This document shows positions 8,727 through 20,000 of a DNA stretch of 39,537 nt, piece after piece. Position 1 is the first letter of the stretch, and every line of letters begins with the position of its first letter. Source of the DNA: a virus. The notes beneath the pieces are model-generated. The model saw only the letters and a program-made list of their open reading frames with translations, did no database searches and was not told the DNA's origin. The stretch is from positions 1-39,537 of the IMG/VR virus record IMGVR_UViG_3300042691_019260. One strand, written 5' to 3'. Made by a program: the position numbers and the translations under genes.

Positions 8727-11081
8727 ATGGCAATGTTTCAACAATACCAGAGCGGGATTCAGCCCGTTACTGGAATGTCAGAGGCTGGTGCAAACATCGG
8801 CAGGATGTATGAAAGTGGTTTGTCTAACCTTGGAAAAGGTTTGGCTGAAGGCATCAAGGCGTACAACGATAACTCGGCAAAGAACGAACTTGCTAACGCC
8901 AAGATTCAGAGCCTTAGCCAAGATGTCGCCAACAAGATAGCGATGTACAGCCAAGACCCAGAAATCGCTCAGTCTGGAGTTCTTGAAGGTCTTATGCAAA
9001 CTGCGGCTACATTGCAGGATGCTCCAACCAAGGGGTTAAGCCAGCGACTTGGACTTGTCCACGATGCTGAGGCTAAACTGGCTGGCTTTGGTCAGCAACT
9101 GCAAGAATGGTCGTTCCTGCGTGGTCGCCAAATTGAGCGTGGTATCTCTGATGCCCTTCGCAAGTTTGCTGGTACTGTTACAACAACAGAAAGCATCGAT
9201 GTAAATGACCCGATGTTTAATGTTAATCCTAACGAGACTATCACACAGACTAAGGATAGACTCTTTAAGATTCTTGGAGAAGTCAAGAAACTCAATCCTA
9301 ATGCTCAAATCAACAATGATGAGTTTTATTCTCGCTGGCTGTCTAAGGCTGAGCAAGAAGTTGCAAACGCCAAAGACATCGACCCTAGAATTATCTCTGC
9401 TCAGTTAGAGGCGATTCAAGCGGAGAAGAGCATCCAGAAACAAAACAGATTAGCACAGGGAATGACTGCCACGGACATTCCGTCTGGTGAGGCTCTTAAC
9501 CTATATCTGCCTCCAGAAATGCAGGAACCACAGATGAACACAGTCAAGGATTATGAGGCTATGATGGCTAGACCTTCAGAGGCTCCTGTTAAGGCTGAAA
9601 AACAAAAACAAGATGCTTTAGAAAAAACTGCAAATGCTGAATTTGAAAAAAGCAGAATGCTAAGAATTGAGAGAGATAAGGCTGAACTTGATGCTATCAA
9701 TAAGCAAATCGAAGCAGTTAGGGCTTCTGATGCTGAAGGAAATAGGCGTAGGACTGGATTTATTACTGGAGCAGGTAAGGCTACTGAAACGGGTGCTAAG
9801 GCTACTGCGTCTTGGTATGCCAATAGACAGACAAGAAATGCTATCCAAGACTGGATGAGACAAACAAATATTGATACAAGCAAGATGACGGATGAGCAAC
9901 TGGAAGCATATATGCGTACTCAATATCGTGAGGCTAACACCTTTATGATACAGGCATTAACAGAACTGTCTCACCCTCTTAGCCTTGATTTTGCCTCTAC
10001 TCTTGCTTCTGAAACTGGAGCGGCTGTAAAGGGTAAGCGGTCTGCTACATTTACCGCTAGAGAAGAAGCGGCATTTAACAAGATTGCTAATAATTTTACA
10101 ACTGCTTTTAAACTTAATCCTACTAACATTTCAAGTCTTGAAGAACGAAAGAAGGTTCTTGAAAGGAATGTTTCAGATGCCAGCAAGCAAAAGTTCCTTG
10201 TTGATAACAAACCAAAAACACCTGTTCAAGAAGCAAAGCCAGTCCCAACTATTGCAGTTGGTGATGTAGTTGTTGGAACTCAAGAAAGAGCAAGACCATT
10301 AACAGTCTCTGAAAAGAAATCACAGGTGCAGGATTTCCTTACGCAGAGATTTGGTGCAATTGACCCAACTGACCCGACTGGCAAGCGTAGGATTCCAGTT
10401 CAAGGATTTGACCAGTTCTTTGCTAAGGCTGTTCCAGAATCTGAAATCAGAGAGTTCACAACTGAGGGTGGCACTCGCCTGTTGCAAATTAACGGCAAAT
10501 GGGAGCAGGTTAAGGCTCCAGAACGCCCTAGCATCCAAGATGTCCGCAAGGAAAGAATTGGAGTGTTTGGTCAGCAGACAGCCGATGGTCGCCTTGTTCC
10601 TACAGAGTTTGTTGAAGGTTCTGGAATTTACCTTGGTGGTCTCTATCGTGGTACTGACGCAGGTGCTGATAAGTTTACCGATGAAATCACTCAATTAATT
10701 GATGCCAGAAGAGGCGTTAAGAGATTGCAGGAAATCAACGACAAGTTCGGTGAGGCGTTGTCGCTTAAGGATTCTGGTGAGGCGGCTGTTGAAGTTATGA
10801 ATCTTAAGGCGGCTCTTCGTACTGATATCATCGGAGTCGGCACAGTTTCCAACTTTGAACAAGCGTTAATTGATAAGGTCATTAAAGACCCAACAGAGTT
10901 CCTATCTATGGAACCTAGAGACAGAGCCATTCTTCTTGCCCTTGCCAATCGCATTGACAGAAGAATTAAGAACATATCATCATCTAGAGGCTTGACAGTT
11001 CAGATTAGAGATACAGGTAATAAGGAATCTAGATACGATGACCTTCGTCAACGCTATCTCAGAGAAAAAGGATTACTCTAA
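8727..11081 (+). CDS. internal virion / DNA-ejection protein (784 residues)
   Basis: This long, mainly helical and highly charged protein of 784 residues contains coiled-coil stretches (about residues 285-335, DALEKTANAEFEKSRMLRIERDKAELDAIN). It has a Gly/Ala-rich N-terminal region and no membrane span or enzyme motif that I can see. Its length, helicity and position between the gp14-like protein and the giant polyvalent protein fit the middle ejection protein (T7 gp15 type) that forms part of the periplasmic tunnel. The stop and the next ATG share a base (TAATGG), so translation is likely coupled to the giant gene. Confidence 0.55.
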   Translation: MAMFQQYQSGIQPVTGMSEAGANIGRMYESGLSNLGKGLAEGIKAYNDNSAKNELANAKIQSLSQDVANKIAMYSQDPEIAQSGVLEGLMQTAATLQDAPTKGLSQRLGLVHDAEAKLAGFGQQLQEWSFLRGRQIERGISDALRKFAGTVTTTESIDVNDPMFNVNPNETITQTKDRLFKILGEVKKLNPNAQINNDEFYSRWLSKAEQEVANAKDIDPRIISAQLEAIQAEKSIQKQNRLAQGMTATDIPSGEALNLYLPPEMQEPQMNTVKDYEAMMARPSEAPVKAEKQKQDALEKTANAEFEKSRMLRIERDKAELDAINKQIEAVRASDAEGNRRRTGFITGAGKATETGAKATASWYANRQTRNAIQDWMRQTNIDTSKMTDEQLEAYMRTQYREANTFMIQALTELSHPLSLDFASTLASETGAAVKGKRSATFTAREEAAFNKIANNFTTAFKLNPTNISSLEERKKVLERNVSDASKQKFLVDNKPKTPVQEAKPVPTIAVGDVVVGTQERARPLTVSEKKSQVQDFLTQRFGAIDPTDPTGKRRIPVQGFDQFFAKAVPESEIREFTTEGGTRLLQINGKWEQVKAPERPSIQDVRKERIGVFGQQTADGRLVPTEFVEGSGIYLGGLYRGTDAGADKFTDEITQLIDARRGVKRLQEINDKFGEALSLKDSGEAAVEVMNLKAALRTDIIGVGTVSNFEQALIDKVIKDPTEFLSMEPRDRAILLALANRIDRRIKNISSSRGLTVQIRDTGNKESRYDDLRQRYLREKGLL

Positions 11082-14000
11082 TGGCTGAACTATACGACCA
11101 AAAAAAGATATACGCTAAATTACCAACTGCACAGCCAACCGAAGGGGTTGATGGCGAGTTGGAGGCTTTGCTGGCAGAGTTGCCACCAGAGGAGCGTGAG
11201 GCGGCTAGACAGCAGATAACAGCCGCCCCAACTGGGGATGATATCTACAGGGCGATGCAGGAAAAGAACGCAAAAGGTGAAGTGTTCAATATGAATCTTG
11301 ACCAGTATCGGTTATACAAGGCTCACATAAAAAACAAGGAAACGGATATTATCGATACTATGGGTCAAGCCGCTGGTGCTGTGTTTGACGAGATTATGAA
11401 GGCTGGTGGGTCAATTGCTGATGACCCTACTGGTGCTTTGGCTAAATTTACACCATCGTTAATCGAGGCTTTTACACAGGGAACTAGAAGTTTGTATGGT
11501 ATGGCGGCTCAGTCGCAAGACCCTACTAGCGTTTTCTTCAGAGTTAAGAATGCCCTTTCAGCCAACGGAGATGATGAGCAAGCAGAGTTCCAGCAGTTTA
11601 TGGATGCACAAGCGTTCAATGTGCATTCTATGCGTCTTGCTACTGGGCAGGATACAATACTGATGGATAAGGATATCATCAACCCAGAGATGACGCAGGT
11701 TATGTCCTATATTGCAGACCCTACATTGTTTGTGCCTTTTGGTAATATTGCCGCTAAAGGTGCTAGACTTGTTGGAATGGGAGAGGGCTTAGCAAAGGCT
11801 TCTGCTAGAGCCTCAGAAATTCAGCGTAAGGTTCTGGGTGGTGCTATCAAGTGGGGCGTTGGAGCCCCTATTGAGTTCTTGGGTACTGCCACAAGAAACA
11901 CAATTGACTTTGGATTAGAAAAGGCTGGCACGGCATTTGAAACTGTAACTGGGATGCCAGCGGCTGAAGCCAGAACAACGGCTCAGATGTATGGATGGTA
12001 TTCCGCTTCAGCGGCTCTTGAGGGACGAACTGTTGGATTGCCTCTTGTTGGTAACATCGCTGGGGCTATGGTTGGCTCTACAACAGCCAGAGGAGTTGGC
12101 GAAACTCTGTCGATGATTGGAGAGCAGATTAGCAAACAATCTGCACAAGGGCGGGGCGTTTTGTCGTATGCTGGACAGGCTCTGCGTGATGCTGACAAGG
12201 CTGGAGTTCCGCTTTCTAAACACGCTAGGGCTCTTCTTAATGTCTTAGATAAGGTTGACCCATTGTTCGTTTATTCCGCTGACTTGGCTAAAGGTGCTGG
12301 CGAAGGTATGGCTATCGGTGCTGGTCTTGGTTACCTTTCCGCTGGAGAAGAAGGTGCGGCTAGCGGTGCTGGTGCTGGTCTTGCCTTAGGTACTGTTGGT
12401 GCTGGACTTGGTGCTGTTGTTGCTGATGTTGGCAACGCTAGATTATACGACAGAATTGCTGTTCAGCGTAATCTAGTCATTGAGGCTCTCAAGAAGATTG
12501 ACCCAGATAAGGCTTCTGCGTTTGAGGCTTTCGCCAAGACCGCTGAGTTATCTGGCAACAGGGATTTAATCGCCCAAGTTGACGGCATTATTACTGGAAT
12601 TGATGTGTTGGCTCCAAACGCAAAGTTTGTTGCTAGAAGTGAAGTTGAGCATATGGCTTGGCTGTTAAGCCAAAAAATAGACCCTACAACTGGTCGTCTC
12701 ATTGAACCTTTGGCGTTATTTCCAGACTTTGGTGCAAATAGAGCGGAAAGAGCAAAGGCTCTCTCGTTCCTATCAACGCTTGGAAATAGATTTGATGGCG
12801 ACAGCAAAAAGTTAATAGCGTATATGCAGGGTCTTCCGCAAGACCACGCTATGCGTAAGCAGTTCTTCAGACTTAGTGCTGAACAGAAGCAAGCCGTTTT
12901 CTTGGCTATAGATAAGGCTAACACGCCAGAACTTCAAAATATTTTCGGAGGAAAAAAGGCGTACGAGTTCTATGGAAACTTAAACTATGCTGAGGCTAAT
13001 GTAGCCCGTGTGAATGCTATGTTTGATTCTGGAAACAAGACCAGAGCAAACGAGATGATTCGTCAGTTCCTTAAGGACGAGACTGTCAATGGACAACTCA
13101 GCGAGCGTGGAAAGTTGCTTAAGGATAAGTTGGCTACAGAAGGTTATTTTGACAAGGACGGCAATATGCGTCCGTCTAGGCTTAAGGATGTCGAGATGAC
13201 ATCTAAACAGTACAATAATGCCAAGGGATTCGTCTTCAGAAGAGACTCAACTGGACAGGTTGAAATCCACATAAACCTTAACCAGTTCGGCAAAGAAACA
13301 GCACCGCACGAACTATTCCACGCTATTATGATGGATTCTGTTATGAAGCCAGACTTCATCGACAGACTTGGTCAAAACTTGCTTGGTAAGTTCGATGCAA
13401 ACGGAAAGATGATTGAGAAGCCCTCCGTCAGTTCATCTCAAGTAAAGCAGTTCTTCCAGCGTTATATTGATGCCTTGCACGGCAAGAATAGCCCAGAAGC
13501 AAAAAACGAAGCCCAGCGTCTTGAGATGGCAATGAAGGAGTATGAGTCAAGAGGCTCTACCAACAAGATTTCCTTGGACACAAGGGATACGCTTGAGGGT
13601 CTTCTTGAGGAATTTGGCTCCTATTACTTTGGTGCGTTTATCAATGACAAGCCAGTAGACTTCTTGTTTAGAGGTGGCGAACTTGGTGCTATGCGTGAAA
13701 TTATGGGCAATGCCAAGCAGGGCTTCCTTGACTTCTGGCGTTCTAAGATAAAGGGCATCAATCCAGACTTTAACTTCGACCCTGCTACAAACAAGTACAT
13801 CTTCCAAGCGTTTGAAAAGGACGGCATCAGAACGAAGAACAAGGCTCTTGACCTGTTTATGCGGGACTTCGTTAGGGCTACGGCTATGGCGAATAGACAG
13901 GGCAGTTTTGATATTGGTCGCCTGTCTCCAGAGGCTAGAGAAACATTTATCCGCAACAACGGAATCCGTGGACTTTCGGTTACTAGAGACTCCAATGGCA

Positions 14001-17000
14001 ACCTAGTTCGCTCTCCTCAGCGTAAGGTCGTCCAAGAACAAGTTCGTATCGGAAAGGAAATCTACAAGATTCTTTCTGGACTCGACCCAAAGTATCGACA
14101 AGGACTTGTTGTTGATGGCGAAGGTAATTTGTCTGGTCGTCTGTCACCAGAAGCGATGGAGGCTATGGTTCAGTCTGGACTCATCGATAGGGCTTGGGTG
14201 GACAAGATTCAGAACGCCTACAATATCTTAGACGGCAATGGCTCTAATGTAATCAACTTTGGCTATCTTGGTCGCACGGCACAAATAGGAGATTATGCAT
14301 GGCCTCGTCTCGTTGGTTCAGATGTTCCGTTCAAGAATCGTGCGGCTGTACTTCTGGATGTTGACTTCAAGGTCGGCAAGGACGGCAAGATGTACGCCCT
14401 GTTCCACACGCTTGATAAGGCTGTTATTGACGGCAGAGCGGATGTCCTGTGGAGCGATTCAGCCATTCGTCAACTCTGGAACAACGACAGAGCGGCAATG
14501 GAGGCTGACTTCTTCAGATACCTCAGCAACGCTTCTAAGGCTTCATCCGATAAGACCAGAGTTGAGTCTTCAATCTTATTGGAAGATGGCACAGGCAAGG
14601 GTGCGATGCGTAGAAATGTTCTGCACCAAATGCTCGGTATAGTTAAGGCAGATGGAGAAACCTATCTTAACAAACCTATTGCTGAGATTCCATACGGCAT
14701 CAGACACAGCGTTACTACCTTCAACGTGGACGGCATTTCTAATATGCGAGTCTCTTCTGGTAGTCGCTGGGATGTGGTTCCTCAGAATGCCTTCAGAGAC
14801 TTGTCTAGAAATTTCCAGCCGTCTGAAATGAGCAGGGAGCAAACTCCAAATGGGTCAATCATTAGCCACCCTCTTGGTTATAGATTCACGGAGCGTAACG
14901 GAAAGGTTCACGCTTTTGACGAAAACGGAAACAGAATTGGCTCATACGACGACATCTATAAGGCTTCAGAAGCGGCTAAGAAACATAAAGAAAGCAACAC
15001 GGCTGGCATCATTGAATCCATCAACAAGACAACCTCTGAGCAGGTGAAGCGTGGTGCTATGTTCCAAGTCCTTGAGCGTAGCCAGCGTGATATGGCTATC
15101 AGAGACGGGGATGTGTTTGGAGTGCCTCAGATGCGGGCTTTCATAAGTGGAATCGAGAACATCATTAGGCAATCAAGAGAAGAGTATGTTCTTGATAAGG
15201 CAGAGGTAGAGATGGTCGAAGGCTCAGATGCTTTCTACCAAAGATTGCTTCAAAAAAATCTAGAATTGCTGGCTCAACATTATAACAATGTTTCTAGATA
15301 CGACCAAGTTCTTGCTAATTTTGAAAGAATAAAACAAGAGACTGAGGAGGCATCCGCTCTTAATTCTTTAGCGTATAGAAGAGGAGAAATTTCAGCAAAA
15401 GAATATACGGAAAGAGGTGAGCAATTGACTCAAATTTTTAAAACTGCATTAAAAGAAAAAAATGCGGCTGACCCAGACATCTTCTCTGTCACAGAAGACA
15501 GAATTGCAAGACAACAGTTAACTCTGTTACAAACATTTCTTTCAACATACGCTGAGGGCGAATGGAAACAGCAATTAATTAACGGACAAGTTCCTAAACT
15601 TAGTGAAATAGGAATCAATGAGTTGAATCGTTTTGCAAAAAAACATATTGAGTCTTATAAAAACGACAGCACTACTGGTCTTCCAGAGGTAATTTCTTCT
15701 ATATACTCTGACGAATACAATCAGCAATTCCAGACTGGAGTTCCGTTTGTTACTATCGCTACGCACGGGACTAGTAGTGTGGACTTGATGTTAGGGCGTG
15801 ATTTTAGACAAGATAAACTTGGCTCTAAACACGCAATTTTCTCATCACAAAATGGAGTGTTCTTTGCTGGTCAACAATCAACATCAGTTACATATTCCAA
15901 GAAAACATCTTCTGGTGGAATAACTCTTGAAGACTTGGCACAAAGACATTCTAAAGAATTTAAAGACGCATTTGATGCTTTAAGATTCCATACAGAAATG
16001 ACCCTTGATGAAATATTGACGATGTTAATTGTCAATGAAAGAGGGACAGCATATGATGCATCTAAGAAGTTCTTTATAAAAACAAAAGATGGTTATGCTA
16101 TAGATACAGCACTTGAGTATGTATTTATGCAAGTTACTGGATTAAATTTCAGAAGCGAAGAAGTAACGAAAAAGATTGAAGATACAGTTCTCTCTTATAC
16201 TGGGAAGACATTGTCTGAACTTAAAGAGTATACTGCAAACCAAAAAGATAATGAAGTTGGAAAGGGAAGAGCATTAAGGACAGCATTAAGACAAGTAAGG
16301 AGAGAAATCTTGCGTGATGTGTTTGAATACGGCTCTTCTTCTAGCCTTGAAATGTTTGCTGGTATTGGAAAAGACAAGAAAACCAATGCTCCTAAACTGT
16401 CAGTATATGAGGCTGAAAAAGAAGGAGGTGGTCTCGGATACAGTATGGCAAAGATTATCTCATCAAACTTTACTATGCTTGATATGTTAAGAAAAGACAT
16501 CGGTTTTGATGCTGGTGCATTTGAAATTTCTGGAGAAATGAAGGATGCTTGGAGTCCTCATTATGAAGGCGTAAGAAATTCAATTGATGCAAATAGTGAG
16601 AGAATAAAGAACGAATTTAAAAATGTACCGATGGAACTTCGTGCGGCTATCCGTATGGACAATCCCTTGGTTGTTGAAGGAAGAAAAGACTACAGCGAAT
16701 ATCACTTAAAGGACATTATGAAGCCAGCGATGGATGCTGGTCACGATGGCGTTATCTTCCGCAATATGCGTGATGGAGGTAAGTTTGACAATATTTATGT
16801 AGTCTTCAAGAACCATATGGACAGCAAGATTATGACTCTTGATACTACCTTCGATGAGCAAGGAGTTCCTAGAGGTAATGATGCCAACGGAAACAAGGTC
16901 AGATACGGAAAGGAACTTGGTCTTCGCCACCAGCCATCAGAGGGTGATGCTGGAGGAGGCAGAGTCTATGACCAAAACAGCAATCAATTTAAGTTTGGGT

Positions 17001-20000
17001 TCATCGGCAAATGGGCTGAAGAAAACCAAGACAAAATCAAGGACAAGAACATACAGTTTGTTAAGCGTAAAGATGGTTCGTATAGAATCACGATGACAGA
17101 TAATTCTGGTAAAACCCAGAAGGTCGGACAAATCACGGCTATGATTGACGAATCGTCTGTAGTTGCAGGAGAAGGTGTTGCTGAACTTTCTTCTAATATA
17201 GACCCTAAGTTCAGAGGTCAGAAGTTGGCTAACGTCCTTTACAGCGAAATGGCTGAGCGTCTTCGCTCTATGGGGATAAAGTATGTTGATGGAACTATTG
17301 TAAATAAGGAAGGGGTTCCTGTGCAAGTTCGCAACACAGTCATTGGTCAAACATACTACAAGGGAAACAATAAACCAGCGTTTATAGAAGATGCCGCAAA
17401 GAAGATACAGGCTCTTCAGTCTGTTTATCCATCTAAAGGCGTTGGAGTATATAATGAACTCGACCCAAAAGCCCGCTATCAGCCAGCAGAAGGCGGTAGA
17501 ACCTATACTAAAAAGCAAAAGAACGGAGAGTTCATCGGAAGATGGTCAGAAGAAGTTCCACACCTTAAGAAAGGACTTAAATTATTTTATGGTGAAATCA
17601 AGGGAGGGATGGGTCAAGAGGGTCTTACTTTAAGAGATAAACAAGGAGAGGTCGTTGCAAACATTCGATTTGAAAGATTTGGAGATGAGGTGTCTATTGA
17701 AAAATCCGAAGTTACTCCAGAGCATCAAGGCAAAGGATATGGATACCTTGTCTATAGTGAATTGCTTGAAAGGCTGAGAAGCGAAGGCGTTAAGACTGTT
17801 TCTGGAATGGTAATCGACAATGCCGAAAGACCAATAAAGATTAGAAAGCGTCTTATCGATGTTGAGAATCTTAGAATAGGAGAGAAAGATTCAAGAACTG
17901 AAATACTAGATAAAAGACTCGACCAAGAAGGAAATAAACAAATAGATGTAGAGTCTTATCTGCATCAAAAAGCCCGCTACCAACCTTCCGAATACCAAGG
18001 CGGGGACGACTATTGGAAGCCCAAGAAAAATATCTTTGAATACAAAGACCAAGAAGGTCTCCTTGTTCGTAGACCATTTGTTGGCAATGACGAGATTACT
18101 GGAGATAAGAATGCCAGAGGATATTTAAGCAATCCAGCAGATTATAATCTAGACTGGACTGACATTGGTCATTATCCACAAATTAGAAAAACCAAAGAGT
18201 TAAACAGATGGGAAATTGAAAATTCTGGACTTTGGGTTGATGACATTAACAAGGGAATTCTTACTAAGAATCCAGCGTCAACCTCTGATAACACAGGCTA
18301 TACGCATAGCGAATGGATGGAGACATATCAGTACGACGAAGATAAGCCCCCAGTCTATGGAAGATATGAAAAGCCAAGATATGATTCTAAAGGAAAATTA
18401 TTAGAGCGTGGCAAGTTTAGCATAACTTCTAGATACTCTGACCACTTCAGCAGTATGAGCGAAGTGTATGAATACAAGAACAAGATAGCAAAGAAACTTG
18501 GCGTTAACCCAGAAGATGTTGATGCGTTTTATTTTGGAGCAAACTCGGAACTTAAAAAACAATTAGGTTATGGTTCTAGGGACAACTTGCCTGTTAAGTT
18601 CCAGCCAGCGGAAGGCGAAACTGACTGGAATACAGCGAGGGCAATTAAAGCAAGAGAAAATCAACCAAGAGAATTATGGAGATATCCAGATACTAAAAAC
18701 TTTAGAAGTTGGGCAGAAAGACTTAAGTTTATTGGAAGCGAAGAAGACTCTAATAAGGCTTCAAATTACGACAAGGGTTTTGTCACTACTGTTTACAAAG
18801 GAGTTAATGTCCGCTCTTTTGATAGGTTTTCAGAAAGAAGTGTAGTTGATAGAAATGAGCGTTCATTAACGACAGACCCGAACTTCTTTATTGCCGATGA
18901 ATCTGCGGCTAAGAGATATGCTGGAGGCGGTCACACTGATATCAGCGGTCTCAATGAAGACGCACAAAAGGTTGCTAGCAGAGGCAACGCTGATATGTAT
19001 TATGTTAAGAGCAAAAACCCTGCAAATCTTCTTTCCGCACACAAGTTGGAACAAGCCAATCCTAAACTGTTTGAGGCTATAAAAGAGTTCTGGAACAAGA
19101 ACATCAAGGAACAAGGTCACGATGTATTAGACCCAAGAACATCCATTGATAGATTCTTGCTTGAGATAGCAACTGGCAATTGGTTGAGCCCGAAGAAGGA
19201 GCAAACAATGCTTAAGCCGTTTGGTGAATCTTGGAGAATGGATAACTGGATTGATTTCCACGAACACCTATTAAGAAAAGGATACGACAGTATTGTTATA
19301 CAAGATAACTCTGTTAGCAGAAAATCTCCAACTATTGTAATTCCTCAAGAAACAGCCAGCGTTAAAGCCTCTAGCAATTACGGAGACTTTTCAAAGACGG
19401 ATACTAGATATAACTTCCAGCCAGCGGAAAGAGATGCCGCTCTTGTTCAGAATGGATTTGAAAAATCTGAATTAAACAAGCGGTTGGTTGACTCTGGTCA
19501 TATCGTGCTTGGATTTGATGAGCGTGAGTTGGCTGGAAAGGCTGTCGTAATCAACAATCCAGACACAATGATGACTGGTACTCTTGAGACTCCTAGCGGC
19601 AGAATTCTTGCCGAAGGAGAAGGAGGTCTTAACTTTGTATCGAAGTTCGGAGATATCTGGGCTAACTCAAAGGAATCCAAGGCTAGAACAACAGCAAGAA
19701 ATCTAGAGAAAGCACAAAAAGAAAACGGAGGAGTTGCATATCTTTCGCTTACAAGAGGCTCATTTGAGAACGCTCTGAACTCGCATACAGGTGCTAAGGC
19801 TGGAATGGGAATACTTGAGTACTTTGTTGAGCAAGGCTATATCAGCCTTGAGGAATTCAGAAATGCACTCAAGGATTCTGGAAGAAAGTACGGAATAGAA
19901 TTCAACGCTACTCAATCAGCGAAGGCTATACAGGCTGAAATTGCCAGCAAGTTTTTTGGTGTCTCTGATTCTACATTTGAAAGAAGAGGAGATTTCGTAA

